64,000 nt of DNA. Source: an uncultured Curvibacter sp. Lineage in GTDB: Bacteria > Pseudomonadota > Gammaproteobacteria > Burkholderiales > Burkholderiaceae_C. The first letter of the stretch is position 1, and each line of letters starts with the position of its first letter. The translations under genes were made by a program, and so were the position numbers. Location of the stretch: positions 1 to 64,000 of the forward strand of contig CAIKMN010000011.1 in assembly GCA_903828535.1 (NCBI GenBank). Reading direction: 5' to 3'. Positions 9,018 to 18,862 of the stretch are shown here, one piece after another. A model generated the notes under the pieces. It was given only the letters and a program-made list of their open reading frames with translations, was not told the origin of the DNA and did no database searches.

Positions 9018-9049
9018 GGCGTAGATTGTGCCTGTTTTTAATCCAGCGT

Positions 9050-11026
9050 TCAGCGCAGCGCGCGGTAAATGTCTTCGGCCAACTCTTTCGAAATGCCATC
9101 CACCGTCCTGAGGTCGGCCACACTGGCCGCGCCCACGCCGCGGACGCCGCCAAAGCGTTGCAAGAGTTTGGCGCGTTTTTTGGGGCCAATGCCGGCAATG
9201 TCTTCCAATCGACTGCCACCGACCCGCACCTTGGCGCGCTGGGCCCGCATGCCGGTGATGGCGAAGCGGTGGGCCTCGTCACGAATTTGAGCGATCAACA
9301 TCAAGGCGGCCGAATCGCGACCCAAGTAAACCTTCTCACGGCCGTCTGCGAACACCAGCTCTTCCAAGCCGACCTTGCGGCCCTCGCCTTTTTCTACGCC
9401 CACGATGACCGACAGGTCCAAGCCCAACGACTCGAAGACCTCGCGGGCCATGGCCACTTGACCTTTGCCGCCGTCAACCAGCACCAGGTCAGGCAAACGG
9501 CCTGTCTCGGCCACCTTGCCATAGCGGCGTGTCAGCACCTGGCGCATGGCCGCGTAGTCGTCGCCGCCGGTGATGCCATCGATGTTGAAGCGGCGGTACT
9601 CGGCGCTTTGCATTTTGTGGTGATGGAACACCACGCAAGAGGCCTGCGTGGCCTCCCCTGAAGTGTGCGAAATGTCAAAGCACTCAATGCGAAATGAGGC
9701 CAAAGGGTCGCCGTCTGCGGCGGCTTCGGGTGCCAAGTCCAGCGCTTCAATCAAGGCCCTTGTTCGCGCTTGTTGAGAGCCTTCTTCCGACAGCAACCTT
9801 GCCAGCTGCAATTCGGCATTTTTTTGTGCCATTTCCAACCAAACTCGACGGTGTTCGCGGGGCTGTTTGACCACCGATACTTTGACGCCAGCGTGCTCAA
9901 CCACCGCAGCCATCAGCTCGGCCTCCAATGGCATGTCGGTGACCCAAACAGGGGGAACCGCGACCTCCAAGTAATGCTGGGCGACAAAAGCATTTAAGAC
10001 TTGGGCCTCGTCGGCGTCTTCTACGTGCACGGGAAAGTAGGCCCGGTCGCCCAAATGACGTCCACCCCGCACCATCGCCAAGTTGACGCAGGCGCGGCCG
10101 CCTTGAACTTTAACCGCCAAAATGTCCACGTCTTGATCGGTATCGGTCTCGATGGATTGCTGGTGCAAGACCTTGGACAAAGCGCTGATTTGGTTGCGCA
10201 ACTCAGCCGCTTGTTCGAATTCCAAACGGTCGGCATGGGCCATCATGCGGGCCTCCATCTGCTGCAACATGGTTTGGGTTTCGCCACGCAGAAAACGCGC
10301 GGCATCGTCGACATCTTGTGCATAGTCGACGGGCGAGATGAGGTTCACACAAGGGCCCGAGCAGCGTTTGATTTGATACAACAAACAAGGTCGGCTTCGG
10401 TGGTTGAAGACCGAGTCTTCACAGGTGCGCAATTGAAACACCTTTTGCATCAGCTGGATGGTTTCCTTCACCGCCCAACCACTGGGGTAAGGGCCAAAGT
10501 ATTGGTTCTTTTTTTCAATCGCCCCGCGGTAATAGGCCATGCGTGGAAAGTCACCCCCGCTGAACTTCAAATAGGGATAACTTTTATCGTCCCGAAACAA
10601 AATGTTGTATTTGGGATTTTGGGTCTTGATGAGGTTGTTTTCCAGCAACAAGGCCTCGGCCTCTGAGCGCACCACGGTCGTCTCGAGGCGCGCAATTTTG
10701 CGCACCATGTGCCCGATGCGGGTGCCCCCATGCTGCTTTTGAAAGTAGCTGGAAACCCGCTTTTTCAAATTGTTGGCTTTGCCAACATAAAGCAGTTGGT
10801 CATTGGCGTCAAAATAACGGTAAACACCGGGCAAACTGGGCAAGGCGGCGACTTGAGCCAGCAACTCGGCGCCGTGTACCGCAACGACATCCGCCCCAAC
10901 CGCCGCTTCCGCTTCCTTGACCGCGGCCTCCACCGGCTCCGGCTTGGGGTTCGGCTTGAGGTCGGTCGTGGGCGCCCGTTGGGGTTCGGCCATGGCCGGT
11001 GGCAGGGGCAAATCTTGGTTGGTCAT
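9050..11026 (-). CDS. uvrC: UvrABC system protein C, excision nuclease subunit
   Basis: A 658-residue nucleotide-excision-repair endonuclease that makes both incisions around a UvrB-marked lesion. Domains in order: a GIY-YIG nuclease (LPGVYRYF...[17 protein letters not shown], about 65-140), a Cys-rich linker region (residues near CSGPC), a UVR motif (about 250-285), an RNase H-like endonuclease domain (about 430-570, with [10 protein letters not shown]), and tandem helix-hairpin-helix motifs at the C-terminus ([21 protein letters not shown]). An N-terminal extension of about 55 charged, Ala/Pro/Glu-rich residues precedes the first domain; a shorter start is possible. It is divergent from earP, with only 23 bases between the assigned starts. 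Confidence 0.95.
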   Translation of the reverse strand: MTNQDLPLPPAMAEPQRAPTTDLKPNPKPEPVEAAVKEAEAAVGADVVAVHGAELLAQVAALPSLPGVYRYFDANDQLLYVGKANNLKKRVSSYFQKQHGGTRIGHMVRKIARLETTVVRSEAEALLLENNLIKTQNPKYNILFRDDKSYPYLKFSGGDFPRMAYYRGAIEKKNQYFGPYPSGWAVKETIQLMQKVFQLRTCEDSVFNHRSRPCLLYQIKRCSGPCVNLISPVDYAQDVDDAARFLRGETQTMLQQMEARMMAHADRLEFEQAAELRNQISALSKVLHQQSIETDTDQDVDILAVKVQGGRACVNLAMVRGGRHLGDRAYFPVHVEDADEAQVLNAFVAQHYLEVAVPPVWVTDMPLEAELMAAVVEHAGVKVSVVKQPREHRRVWLEMAQKNAELQLARLLSEEGSQQARTRALIEALDLAPEAAADGDPLASFRIECFDISHTSGEATQASCVVFHHHKMQSAEYRRFNIDGITGGDDYAAMRQVLTRRYGKVAETGRLPDLVLVDGGKGQVAMAREVFESLGLDLSVIVGVEKGEGRKVGLEELVFADGREKVYLGRDSAALMLIAQIRDEAHRFAITGMRAQRAKVRVGGSRLEDIAGIGPKKRAKLLQRFGGVRGVGAASVADLRTVDGISKELAEDIYRALR

Positions 11027-11049
11027 CTCACTCTATTTTGGCTCATTCA

Positions 11050-12255
11050 ATGCTTTGGGATATTTTTTGCGACATCATCGACAACCATGGCGACTTGGGC
11101 GTCACCTGGCGCTTGTCGGCAGCTTTGGCGAATCGTGGTGAGTCGGTGCGTTTGTGGATTCAGGGCGATGCCAGTGCGCTGGATTGGATGGCGCCCAAGG
11201 GCCACCCTCGCGTTAAGGTCTTGGGCTGGGAAGAATGCCTGACCTCGCCCACTGGGCCACCCGGCGATGTCTTGTTGGAGGCCTTTGGTTGTGAGCCCCC
11301 GTTGGCCTGGGTGAAGCACTGCGCTGAACAGGGCGGTAGGAACGAGCAGGCGTTTCCGGTTTGGATCAACCTAGAGTATTTATCGGCCGAGGCCTATGTC
11401 GAACGCTGCCACGGCCTCGCCTCACCGGTCATGAGCGGGCCTGGCAAGGGCCAAACCAAGTGGTTTTTTTACCCCGGGTTTACTGACAAAACCGGCGGGT
11501 TAATTCACCGCTTGAATCACCAGGCGATCACAACACCAACCAGGCCATCCACACCCACAACGATTTCAAACGAGACGCCCCACGAGGACCTCAGGACCGA
11601 TCCAAGGGAGGATTCAAGGACAAGTCCAGGACGCTCCCTGCTGTCGAAGGTGGAGGCCTCAGGAACCCACATTAGCCTTTTCTGCTACGAACCCCCTGCA
11701 CTGCCGGTTTGGTTGGCGTTTTTACAAGCCGGTGGTATGGGCCATCAGACGACGCTGCACATTGCCACGGGCCGCGCTGCGGAGGCGGTACACCGAGCGC
11801 AGGCCGTCTCCGCCTCCATTCGTCAAACCTCTCAGCGCCTTGACTTCTTCCCCAACGAATCGCAAATCGAGTTTGACCACCGTTTAGCCCGATGCGACTT
11901 GAACTTCGTCCGTGGGGAGGATTCCTTGGTCAGTGCGCTGTTCGCCAACAAACCCTTTATTTGGCAAATTTACCCCCAATCGGATGGCGCGCACGCCGAC
12001 AAGTTGCAGGCGTTTTTAGATTGGTTGCAGGCCCCGCCCTCTCTTCGGCAGGCCCACCTTTGGTGGAATGGCTTGGCCCCCAATGAGCCCACTCAGGTTG
12101 ATTTGAACGCCTGGTTTGCACCTGAGGAACGTCAAAAATGGGCTGCCGCAGTGACCCGGGCGTGCTCACTTTGTGGGGGCCAAACCGATCTCGTCGACCA
12201 GTTGTTGGGCTTCTGCTCTGAGAGAACAGCCGCCAAGCTGCCAAAAACAAGCTAA
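11050..12255 (+). CDS. earP: EF-P arginine rhamnosyltransferase EarP
   Basis: A 401-residue GT-B-fold inverting glycosyltransferase that transfers rhamnose from dTDP-rhamnose to Arg32 of elongation factor P. The N-terminus [20 protein letters not shown] is the EarP hallmark, with D11 and D15 matching the substrate/catalytic aspartates described for the family; the C-terminal domain has [22 protein letters not shown], containing the conserved Glu. I start at ATG 11050 so that the protein begins at this motif; an upstream in-frame ATG at 10999 would overlap uvrC. A Thr/Pro/Asp-rich insertion of about 40 residues (bases about 11520-11660) follows the PGFTDKTGG segment and makes the protein longer than usual. 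Its substrate gene, efp, lies next on the same strand. Confidence 0.93.
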   Translation: MLWDIFCDIIDNHGDLGVTWRLSAALANRGESVRLWIQGDASALDWMAPKGHPRVKVLGWEECLTSPTGPPGDVLLEAFGCEPPLAWVKHCAEQGGRNEQAFPVWINLEYLSAEAYVERCHGLASPVMSGPGKGQTKWFFYPGFTDKTGGLIHRLNHQAITTPTRPSTPTTISNETPHEDLRTDPREDSRTSPGRSLLSKVEASGTHISLFCYEPPALPVWLAFLQAGGMGHQTTLHIATGRAAEAVHRAQAVSASIRQTSQRLDFFPNESQIEFDHRLARCDLNFVRGEDSLVSALFANKPFIWQIYPQSDGAHADKLQAFLDWLQAPPSLRQAHLWWNGLAPNEPTQVDLNAWFAPEERQKWAAAVTRACSLCGGQTDLVDQLLGFCSERTAAKLPKTS

Positions 12256-12310
12256 AATCCTAGGCTTTGCATCAAACCTTGCACTGGCCTTTAATCGGCC
12301 CATCCTTTTT

Positions 12311-12865
12311 ATGAAAATCGCTCAAGAAATTCGCGCCGGCAACGTCATCATGCACGGCAAAGACCCGATGGTCGTCTTGAAAACCGAATACAGCCGCGGC
12401 GGCCGCAACTCGGCCACGGTGCGCATGAAGCTCAAAAGTCTAATTGCCAACTTCGGCACCGAAGTGGTTTTCAAGGCCGACGACAAAATGGACCAAGTCA
12501 TTCTGGACAAAAAAGAATGCACCTACTCCTACTTTGCAGACCCGATGTACGTTTGCATGGACGGTGATTACAACCAATACGAAGTTGAAGCTGAAAACAT
12601 GGGCGATTCGTTGAATTACCTCGAAGACGGCATGGCCGTTGAAGTGGTGTTCTATGACGGCAAGGCCATTTCGGTCGAATTGCCCACCAGCGTCGAACGC
12701 GAAATCACCTGGACTGAACCCGCCGTCAAGGGCGACACCTCCGGCAAGGTCATGAAGCCTGCCAAGATCGCCACTGGGTTCGAGGTGCCCGTGCCTTTGT
12801 TCGTCTCACAAGGTGACCGAATCGAAATCGACACCCGCACCGGCGAATACCGCAAGCGCGTCTAA
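12311..12865 (+). CDS. efp: Elongation factor P
   Basis: A 184-residue three-beta-barrel translation factor that rescues ribosomes stalled at polyproline. The modification loop is YSRGGRNSA, placing an Arg at position 32, which is the rhamnosylated residue in EarP-type bacteria (E. coli has Lys34 here). The adjacent earP fits this exactly. Start ATG 12311 gives [10 protein letters not shown], the normal N-terminus. A TAAAAT-like box near 12250, at the end of earP, could be its own promoter. The C-terminus [17 protein letters not shown] is the family signature. Confidence 0.98.
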   Translation: MKIAQEIRAGNVIMHGKDPMVVLKTEYSRGGRNSATVRMKLKSLIANFGTEVVFKADDKMDQVILDKKECTYSYFADPMYVCMDGDYNQYEVEAENMGDSLNYLEDGMAVEVVFYDGKAISVELPTSVEREITWTEPAVKGDTSGKVMKPAKIATGFEVPVPLFVSQGDRIEIDTRTGEYRKRV

Positions 12866-12883
12866 ATTCCAGTCCGAAATCAT

Positions 12884-12922
12884 AAAAAGACCACCCGAGC
12901 GTTTGCTCCGGTGGCCTTTTTT
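12884..12922. terminator. Bidirectional terminator between efp and the DUF349 gene
   Basis: A ten-base stem with one mismatch (ccacccgagc / gctccggtgg) and a GTTT loop is flanked by A-rich and T-rich runs. It serves convergent efp (+) and the DUF349 gene (-). Confidence 0.8.
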
Positions 12923-12969
12923 ATGAAGTCGGGGCGGCGATGGGGGCCCGTTGCCCCCTTTGAACGACC

Positions 12970-15813
12970 TCAGCGCAGCAATGCCTTCAGCGCATTTTGC
13001 AAGCGCTTGGCGGTGGCCGCATCTGATGGACCTTGCAGCACCACGGCCGCGTCTTCGCTCCAAGTTTGAGCGGGCGAGGGATCGTTTCGGCGGGTCAAGA
13101 GTTGCAATTGAAGGAGTCGGCGGTCGCTCAAATGCTCTGCGGGCGTGGGGACTTCAGCGGCCATTTCCAAACGCAACAAGGCGGTGCTGACTTGGTTCGC
13201 AGCGTCCGTTTTTAGCGGTGCGCTCAAGGCTTGCTGCCAACGGCTGCGGGCAGCAGCGTTGACTTTACCGCCCAAGGTTTGCGCCGATGGCAGGGCTTCT
13301 GGGTCGCGCTTTTCCCAGGCGGTGAGGAGTTGAGTCAAAGCCTCGCCATGGGCTTGCGCGGCCAACTTGCGCAGCGCCAATTGGGCATGCTCCATCGCGT
13401 CGCGTTGCGCGCGGAAAGCCGCGTCTCCCAAGCGAGGACCGCGGTCTTCACGCGGGCCACGGGCTGCATCGCGACCGCCGGGTCGCCCGTCGTTTCGGAA
13501 GCCGTCTCGTCCGCTTTCTCGTCCGCTATCACGTCGATCCCCTGGACGGCCTGGACGACCGGCTGGGGCCACCTCGGTTTTCTTCATGCCGGGTCGATCG
13601 TCGCCCCGCACGGCGACAACCGGGCGTGGACGTGCCGCGGTCACGGATGCCGGGGCTGGCACTGGCGTTTCCATTGCTGCTGTTTCGGGGGCTGTTTCGG
13701 GGGCTGTTTCGAGCGATTTTTCGGGCGATGTTTCCTGAGTTAAATCAGCCCTTAACTCAACCTTGGGCTCTGCGATAGATTCTGGATTTGACGCTGCATT
13801 CGATTCAGCCGGCGTCGGTGACTGGGCTTGCGACTGGGCTTGCGCTTGTCCACGGATAGCGGCTTCCAATTGGGCCAAGGCCGCGCGAATTTTTTGGGCA
13901 TCGCCGGATGCGTTGGCGGCTTCGACGGCTTTGGCGGCGTCCAACACCGTGCGGTCATGCTCGCTCAAGGCGGTCACGGCCTTTTCGCGCTCCGTGGTTT
14001 TTCGGTTAAAGGCCTCGTCAATTGGCTTTCTGAAGGCATCCCACAATTTCTGTTCAAACTTGCGGTCCAGGGGCACACTTTGCGCCTCAGCGGTCCATCG
14101 TTGCTGCAAGGCGCGTACGGTGTCGACGCGCAGGTTCGCAGAAGCGCCCAAAATCTTGGCTTCTTCGATCAGGGCATGGCGCAGCGCCACACTGGCCTTT
14201 TGCGCCGATTCAATGGGGGCAGCCGCTGCCGCAAAGGCCTCTTTCCACAAGCCTTGCATTTCGGCGAAGGCTTTTTCGCTCAAGTGACCGGCTTCTCGCC
14301 AACGCTCTGCAAATTGGTGCAGGCTTCGGGTGACTGACTTCCAGTCCGTCGAAACGGCTTGTTGTTGCGCCCCCGACCACGCTTTTAATTCCTCGATGAG
14401 GGCCAGTCGTTTGGCCTTTTGTTCCACCGCTTCGGTTTTTATTTTTTCAAGCCAAACTTCAACCACTTTGTGGGCTTGATTACAGGCTTCGTCGAAACGC
14501 TTCCACAAAGCATGGTTGGGCGCACCCCCCTGGTCGGTTTGCTTCCACTGCTCGCGCAAACCCCGCAGGGTTTCTTGCATTTTGCGTCCACCCAAGGCTT
14601 GGCCCTCGGGTCGGTTGATCAAAGCTTCGGCGCGTTGAACCAAGGCTTCTCGCACTTGATCCGCGCTCCAGCGCTGCCAACCCTCGAGTTCACCGGCCGC
14701 AATCAAGGCGGTGTGGACTTGATGCTCCATCGCGGCGTCAATTAATTTGCCGTGTTCTTTGAGCACATTGCGCAATGCCGAAGCCGCCCCCGCGCTGGCC
14801 TTGCCGTGGCCCTCAGCGGTTTCACGCTCTAATTTGTTCAAGGCTTCTGCCACAATTTTTTGGGCTTTTTGACGCAACTCGGGGGGCACAGCGGGCCTCG
14901 GAGCGCGAGCAGGCCGATCCGTTGCCGAGGCCATAGTGGGAGCACCTGCCCCACCCGCCGAACCCACCGAACCCATTGAGCCAGACCCGCCCGTGGTGGC
15001 AGGGGCTAAAGCTTCTCCCCGCGCCAAGCGCAATTCGTCGGCCCAAACCCGAACGGGGGGCAAAGGGGCAGCCGCCTCTTGGCTGGCAGCGACCGCCATG
15101 GCCAAGGCCGATTGAAAGGCATCCCAAACCATCAGCAATTGGGTTTTAGAAGCCTCCAACATCGGCGGAAAGCGCACCTCTACGCTGGCCCAATTGGCGT
15201 CGGTCATCAAGGCAGCCGCCTGCTCTTGCCATGCCGTCACATCGATGCTCAAGCCAGACTGCACTTTTTGAGCGTCGCCCCAGGGCTTGGTCGACAACAC
15301 CTCAATGCGCTGTGCCAACAACACGGCGGCTTCTCGCTGCACCTGAACCCGGTGCTGCAAGTCTTCAATCACTTTGACACGGTCACTGAGTTGGACTTTC
15401 AAAGAAGCCAAGGGTTCCCGGCTCAAGGGGGCACCGGCTTTGGCTGCGTCGCGCTGCCAGGCCAAGGCGTCGGCCATGTTCAAGCGCTCAAGACCCAACA
15501 ATTTGGATGCTTTTTGAGCCCATTCTTCTGCGATGGCTTCTTGGCCTTTGGCGCGTTTGAGTTCGTCCAAGCGTTCACGAATGGCGCGAGAAGCGCCTTT
15601 ATCACGCACACTGAGGTCTTTAAAGACCGCCTGCATTTGGGCTTCTTCAGGCTCGGTGGCCAACCAGTCGCGCACCCGCGCGGCACGTTCGCCCGAAGTC
15701 GGTGCGGAAAAAGCCCCACCAGTCAACGCATCCAAGGGATGGGGCTCATGGGCTTTGGAGGAGGCAGCCGCGTTGCTCGTGGGCAAAGACTTCGAATCAG
15801 AGGCGTCAGACAT
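12970..15813 (-). CDS. Long DUF349 repeat protein with Arg/Gly-rich linker
   Basis: A 947-residue, almost entirely alpha-helical protein with several DUF349-type repeats (for example LREQWKQTDQGGAPNHALWKRFDEAC and LQQRWTAEAQSVPLDRKFEQKLWDAFRKP; the AL..RW/LW and FRKP positions recur). DUF349 proteins have no settled function. Two low-complexity linkers stand out: a Gln/Ala/Ser plus Pro/Glu/Thr tract (about residues 660-735) and an Arg/Gly/Asp-rich tract (about 745-800) with repeated RP-G, GRD and RESGR words, which resembles disordered nucleic-acid-binding RGG-like segments. No signal peptide or membrane segment is seen, so it is probably cytoplasmic. It is a single gene, convergent with efp and with a terminator between. 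The family call is good; RNA or ribosome binding is only an inference from composition. Confidence 0.8.
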   Translation of the reverse strand: MSDASDSKSLPTSNAAASSKAHEPHPLDALTGGAFSAPTSGERAARVRDWLATEPEEAQMQAVFKDLSVRDKGASRAIRERLDELKRAKGQEAIAEEWAQKASKLLGLERLNMADALAWQRDAAKAGAPLSREPLASLKVQLSDRVKVIEDLQHRVQVQREAAVLLAQRIEVLSTKPWGDAQKVQSGLSIDVTAWQEQAAALMTDANWASVEVRFPPMLEASKTQLLMVWDAFQSALAMAVAASQEAAAPLPPVRVWADELRLARGEALAPATTGGSGSMGSVGSAGGAGAPTMASATDRPARAPRPAVPPELRQKAQKIVAEALNKLERETAEGHGKASAGAASALRNVLKEHGKLIDAAMEHQVHTALIAAGELEGWQRWSADQVREALVQRAEALINRPEGQALGGRKMQETLRGLREQWKQTDQGGAPNHALWKRFDEACNQAHKVVEVWLEKIKTEAVEQKAKRLALIEELKAWSGAQQQAVSTDWKSVTRSLHQFAERWREAGHLSEKAFAEMQGLWKEAFAAAAAPIESAQKASVALRHALIEEAKILGASANLRVDTVRALQQRWTAEAQSVPLDRKFEQKLWDAFRKPIDEAFNRKTTEREKAVTALSEHDRTVLDAAKAVEAANASGDAQKIRAALAQLEAAIRGQAQAQSQAQSPTPAESNAASNPESIAEPKVELRADLTQETSPEKSLETAPETAPETAAMETPVPAPASVTAARPRPVVAVRGDDRPGMKKTEVAPAGRPGRPGDRRDSGRESGRDGFRNDGRPGGRDAARGPREDRGPRLGDAAFRAQRDAMEHAQLALRKLAAQAHGEALTQLLTAWEKRDPEALPSAQTLGGKVNAAARSRWQQALSAPLKTDAANQVSTALLRLEMAAEVPTPAEHLSDRRLLQLQLLTRRNDPSPAQTWSEDAAVVLQGPSDAATAKRLQNALKALLR

Positions 15814-16025
15814 GTTGTTCTATTACAGGGGGGTGAATTCAAGAAACAGAGCGCTATTCTCGCCGATATGCAAGCCACTGGCTGAGGCCCGCGAAAAGCC
15901 CGCTGCCCCCGTGTCCTTGAATGGTTTATTAAAGTCCGTCCATATAACCCAATGAGTATATAGAGAAAATTAAAATAAAGAATCCGAAACTAAGGCTCTG
16001 CCCAACCAGACGGCCCAATCCCTCA

Positions 16026-16859
16026 GTGACATCACCCAAAACCAGCATCACCGCGAACAGCCTGCTTCACGCCTTGAGGGTGGGCTTGCAAATTTTCGTC
16101 AAAGATGTGGCGGACGGTTTCTTTGCCATCACGCACAATGGTTTTGCTTTGTTGGGACTGGCTTTGTTTTTTGCAGTGGCCACGTTGCAAGCGCGTCCCG
16201 ATTGGCGCGATCTGGGCGAAGAGCAACTGTTCGGTTGGCTTCGTGCGCGTCAAGAACTGACCTCAAGCCTGCCGGGCCAAATGGAGGCCAGTGCACGGGC
16301 CACCGCGACCAACCCCAAAAACCTCACCAAACCCCAGGCAGCTGTGGCCCGTTGGTTGAGCCGCAAATACAAAGTGGCCCCAGAGCCCATCAGCGCCCTC
16401 GTCACGGAAGCTTGGGAAACCGGCCGTCGCACGGACCTCGACCCCAATTTGATTTTGGCGGTCATGGCCATTGAATCGGGTTTTAACCCCTTTGCCCAAA
16501 GCGAGGTGGGCGCCCAAGGTTTGATGCAAGTCATGACCCAAGTCCACCGCGATAAGTACGACCGGTTTGGCGGTCGCTTTGCGGCCTTTGACCCGGTGGC
16601 CAATTTGCGTGTGGGCGCCAAAGTGCTGAAAGACTGCATTGGCAAAGCCGGCTCGGTGGAAGGCGGTTTGCGCTTTTATGTCGGCGCTGGGAACGTCGAA
16701 GGCGCCGATGAAACGGGTTATCCGGCGCGGGTTCTGGCTGAAATGAACCGACTCAACCAGGTGGCCTCTGGCCAATCTGTTCCTGTCTTGATGAACAACA
16801 ATGGCAACAGCAATTCCCAAGCGGCTGAGGCCAAAACCCTGCGCATCGCCACTGAATAA
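16026..16859 (+). CDS. Membrane-anchored lytic transglycosylase
   Basis: A 277-residue protein with an SLT-type lysozyme-like domain that cleaves peptidoglycan between MurNAc and GlcNAc. One hydrophobic helix (about residues 38-57) probably anchors it in the inner membrane. The domain starts near residue 120; the catalytic Glu is in ILAVMAIESGFNP, followed by the GAQGLMQVM and YVGAGNVEGADETGYPARVL motifs, which fit the family (ES, GLMQ, and Y..N/AY blocks). The start is GTG at 16026; no ATG occurs before the domain. The 212 bases upstream, to the DUF349 start, are AT-rich near 15950-16000 and likely hold divergent promoters but no recognisable gene. The tail is Asn/Ser-rich. Confidence 0.85.
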   Translation: MTSPKTSITANSLLHALRVGLQIFVKDVADGFFAITHNGFALLGLALFFAVATLQARPDWRDLGEEQLFGWLRARQELTSSLPGQMEASARATATNPKNLTKPQAAVARWLSRKYKVAPEPISALVTEAWETGRRTDLDPNLILAVMAIESGFNPFAQSEVGAQGLMQVMTQVHRDKYDRFGGRFAAFDPVANLRVGAKVLKDCIGKAGSVEGGLRFYVGAGNVEGADETGYPARVLAEMNRLNQVASGQSVPVLMNNNGNSNSQAAEAKTLRIATE

Positions 16860-16899
16860 AGCCAAGAGGCCACTGAATTGTTGCGTGTCCGTTACACTA

Positions 16900-17015
16900 G
16901 CAAGGTACGCGACTGGCGATAGGTGACAAGAGCCTGAAGGCCCTTGAAGCTGACGTGGTTGACCACGGAGGGAGCGTGCCGGCCCGATGGCCGTTTAGCC
17001 GTTCGCCTGGGCAGT
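16900..17015 (+). ncRNA. ZTP (pfl) riboswitch upstream of glyA
   Basis: This leader contains the conserved blocks of the ZTP/ZMP riboswitch in the right order: CGCGACTGGCG (about 16908-16918), a GACCACGGAGGGAGCG block (about 16961-16976), and the closing CCG..CGCCTGGGCA (about 17000-17013), with a variable linker between. pfl-motif RNAs sense the purine/folate stress signal ZTP and raise expression of one-carbon genes such as glyA, which starts 37 bases downstream. No clear terminator hairpin with a T-run is visible, so control may be translational. Confidence 0.9.
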
Positions 17016-17051
17016 TGTATCACCTTCCAAGCCCTAGACTGAGCCTCTAAT

Positions 17052-18296
17052 ATGTACGACCGACACATTCTTGTTGAACAAACCGACCCCGAACTTTTTG
17101 CGGCTATTCAGGCTGAAAATGCCCGCCAGGAGCAGCACATCGAGTTGATCGCCAGCGAAAATTATGCCTCCCCGGCCGTCATGGCCGCCCAAGGCTCGCA
17201 GCTCACCAACAAATACGCCGAAGGCTACCCCGGCAAGCGTTACTACGGCGGTTGCGAATTTGTCGACGTGGCCGAGCAACTCGCCATCGACCGCGTCAAG
17301 ACATTGTTCGGTGCCGACGCTGCCAACGTGCAACCACATTGCGGGGCTTCGGCCAACGAGGCTGTGTTCTTGGCCTTCCTCAAACCCGGTGACACCATCA
17401 TGGGCATGAGCCTGGCCGAAGGCGGTCACTTGACCCACGGCATGCCTTTAAACATGAGTGGCAAGTGGTTCAACGTGGTGTCTTATGGTTTGGATGCCAA
17501 TGAGGTGTTGGACTACGACGCCATGGAAAAGAAGGCCCACGAGACCAAGCCTAAACTCATCATCGCTGGTGCCTCGGCCTACAGCCTGCACATTGACTTT
17601 GCCCGCTTTGCCAAAGTGGCCAAAGACGTGGGCGCCATCTTTCTGGTCGACATGGCCCACTACGCGGGCTTGATCGCTGCCGGCGTCTACCCCAACCCCG
17701 TGCCGCATGCCGACGTGGTGACCAGCACGACGCACAAGAGCTTGCGCGGCCCCCGTGGCGGCATCATCTTGATGAAGGCCGAACACGAAAAAGCCATCAA
17801 CAGCGCGATCTTCCCTGGCCTGCAAGGCGGTCCTTTGATGCACGTGATTGCCGCCAAGGCCGTGGCCTTCAAAGAGGCTTTAGCGCCTGGCTTCAAGGCC
17901 TATCAGCAACAGGTGGTGACCAATGCCCGCATCGTTGCTGAAACCCTGACCCAACGCGGTTTGCGCATCATCAGCGGGGGCACCCAAAGCCACGTGATGT
18001 TGGTGGATTTGCGTGCCAAGGGCATCACCGGCAAAGAGGCCGAAGCCGTCTTGGGCAGCGCCCACATGACCATCAACAAGAACGCCATTCCGAACGACCC
18101 CGAAAAGCCATTTGTCACCAGCGGTGTGCGCATTGGCACCCCCGCCATGACCACGCGCGGCTTCAAGGACGAAGAGGCTCGGATGACGGCCCACTTGATT
18201 GCCGATGTCTTGGACAACCCCCGCGACGAAGCCAATTTGGCGGCGGTGCGCGCCAAGGTCCACGCCCTGACCTCGCGCTTCCCGGTTTACCGTTAA
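17052..18296 (+). CDS. glyA: Serine hydroxymethyltransferase
   Basis: A 414-residue PLP enzyme that converts serine and tetrahydrofolate to glycine and methylene-THF, the main one-carbon source for purines and thymidylate. PLP-binding Lys229 sits in [24 protein letters not shown] (about 31-38) and the [11 protein letters not shown] segment are family signatures. Length and start are standard. It is preceded by a ZTP riboswitch and followed 23 bases later by nrdR on the same strand. Confidence 0.98.
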   Translation: MYDRHILVEQTDPELFAAIQAENARQEQHIELIASENYASPAVMAAQGSQLTNKYAEGYPGKRYYGGCEFVDVAEQLAIDRVKTLFGADAANVQPHCGASANEAVFLAFLKPGDTIMGMSLAEGGHLTHGMPLNMSGKWFNVVSYGLDANEVLDYDAMEKKAHETKPKLIIAGASAYSLHIDFARFAKVAKDVGAIFLVDMAHYAGLIAAGVYPNPVPHADVVTSTTHKSLRGPRGGIILMKAEHEKAINSAIFPGLQGGPLMHVIAAKAVAFKEALAPGFKAYQQQVVTNARIVAETLTQRGLRIISGGTQSHVMLVDLRAKGITGKEAEAVLGSAHMTINKNAIPNDPEKPFVTSGVRIGTPAMTTRGFKDEEARMTAHLIADVLDNPRDEANLAAVRAKVHALTSRFPVYR

Positions 18297-18319
18297 ATCG
18301 GCCCAAAACCAGGCCCCGC

Positions 18320-18769
18320 ATGAAATGCCCGTTTTGCGCTCATCTGGATACCCAGGTGGCCGAAACGCGCATTTCTGAAGATGGCGACTTCATCCGCCGC
18401 CGGCGTCGTTGCAGCCATTGCGACAAACGCTTCACCACCTATGAGCGACCCGAAGTCAGCTTTCCCACGGTGGTCAAGAAAGACGGGCGACGGATTGATT
18501 TTGCACACGCCAAGTTGCAAGGTTCCTTCAACCTGGCCTTGCGAAAAAGACCCGTCAGCACCGAGCAAATTGACAACGCCATTGAGCGCATTGAAGAAAA
18601 GTTACTGAACTTGGGCCAGCGCGAAATTGCCTCCAACCGCATCGGCGAAATGGTCATGCGTGAGCTGAAGAAACTCGACAAAGTGGCCTACATCCGTTTC
18701 GCCAGCGTTTACCGCAGCTTTGAAGACATCGATGAGTTCAAAACCCTGGTGGATGAAGTGAACAAGTAA
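18320..18769 (+). CDS. nrdR: Transcriptional repressor NrdR
   Basis: A 149-residue regulator of ribonucleotide reductase genes. It has an N-terminal zinc ribbon with Cys3, Cys6, Cys31 and Cys34 (CPFC...CSHC), a basic [16 protein letters not shown] stretch, and an ATP-cone domain (about 49-139) that senses ATP/dATP. It is downstream of glyA in the same direction, a frequent pairing, and is followed by a hairpin terminator. Confidence 0.97.
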   Translation: MKCPFCAHLDTQVAETRISEDGDFIRRRRRCSHCDKRFTTYERPEVSFPTVVKKDGRRIDFAHAKLQGSFNLALRKRPVSTEQIDNAIERIEEKLLNLGQREIASNRIGEMVMRELKKLDKVAYIRFASVYRSFEDIDEFKTLVDEVNK

Positions 18770-18831
18770 ACGAGAAAAATCGAAAAGAAGATAAACACCA
18801 GCCGCACAGAAGACGGGCTTTCTTCAAGACC

Positions 18832-18862
18832 CAGAAAACACAGCGCTTGTTTTCTGACTTTT
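18832..18862 (+). terminator. Terminator after nrdR
   Basis: A perfect 9-bp stem (cagaaaaca / tgttttctg) with a 7-base loop is followed by ACTTTTTA. It abuts the stop codon of the convergent MFS gene. Confidence 0.75.

Noticed and set aside
10001-10666. Long open frame opposite uvrC
   Set aside because: Antisense shadow of a conserved gene; the translation has no recognisable motifs.
13660-13740. Repeated GCTGTTTCGGGG words as a DNA repeat element
   Set aside because: They are in frame and encode the Pro-Glu-Thr-Ala linker of the DUF349 protein, so low-complexity coding explains them.
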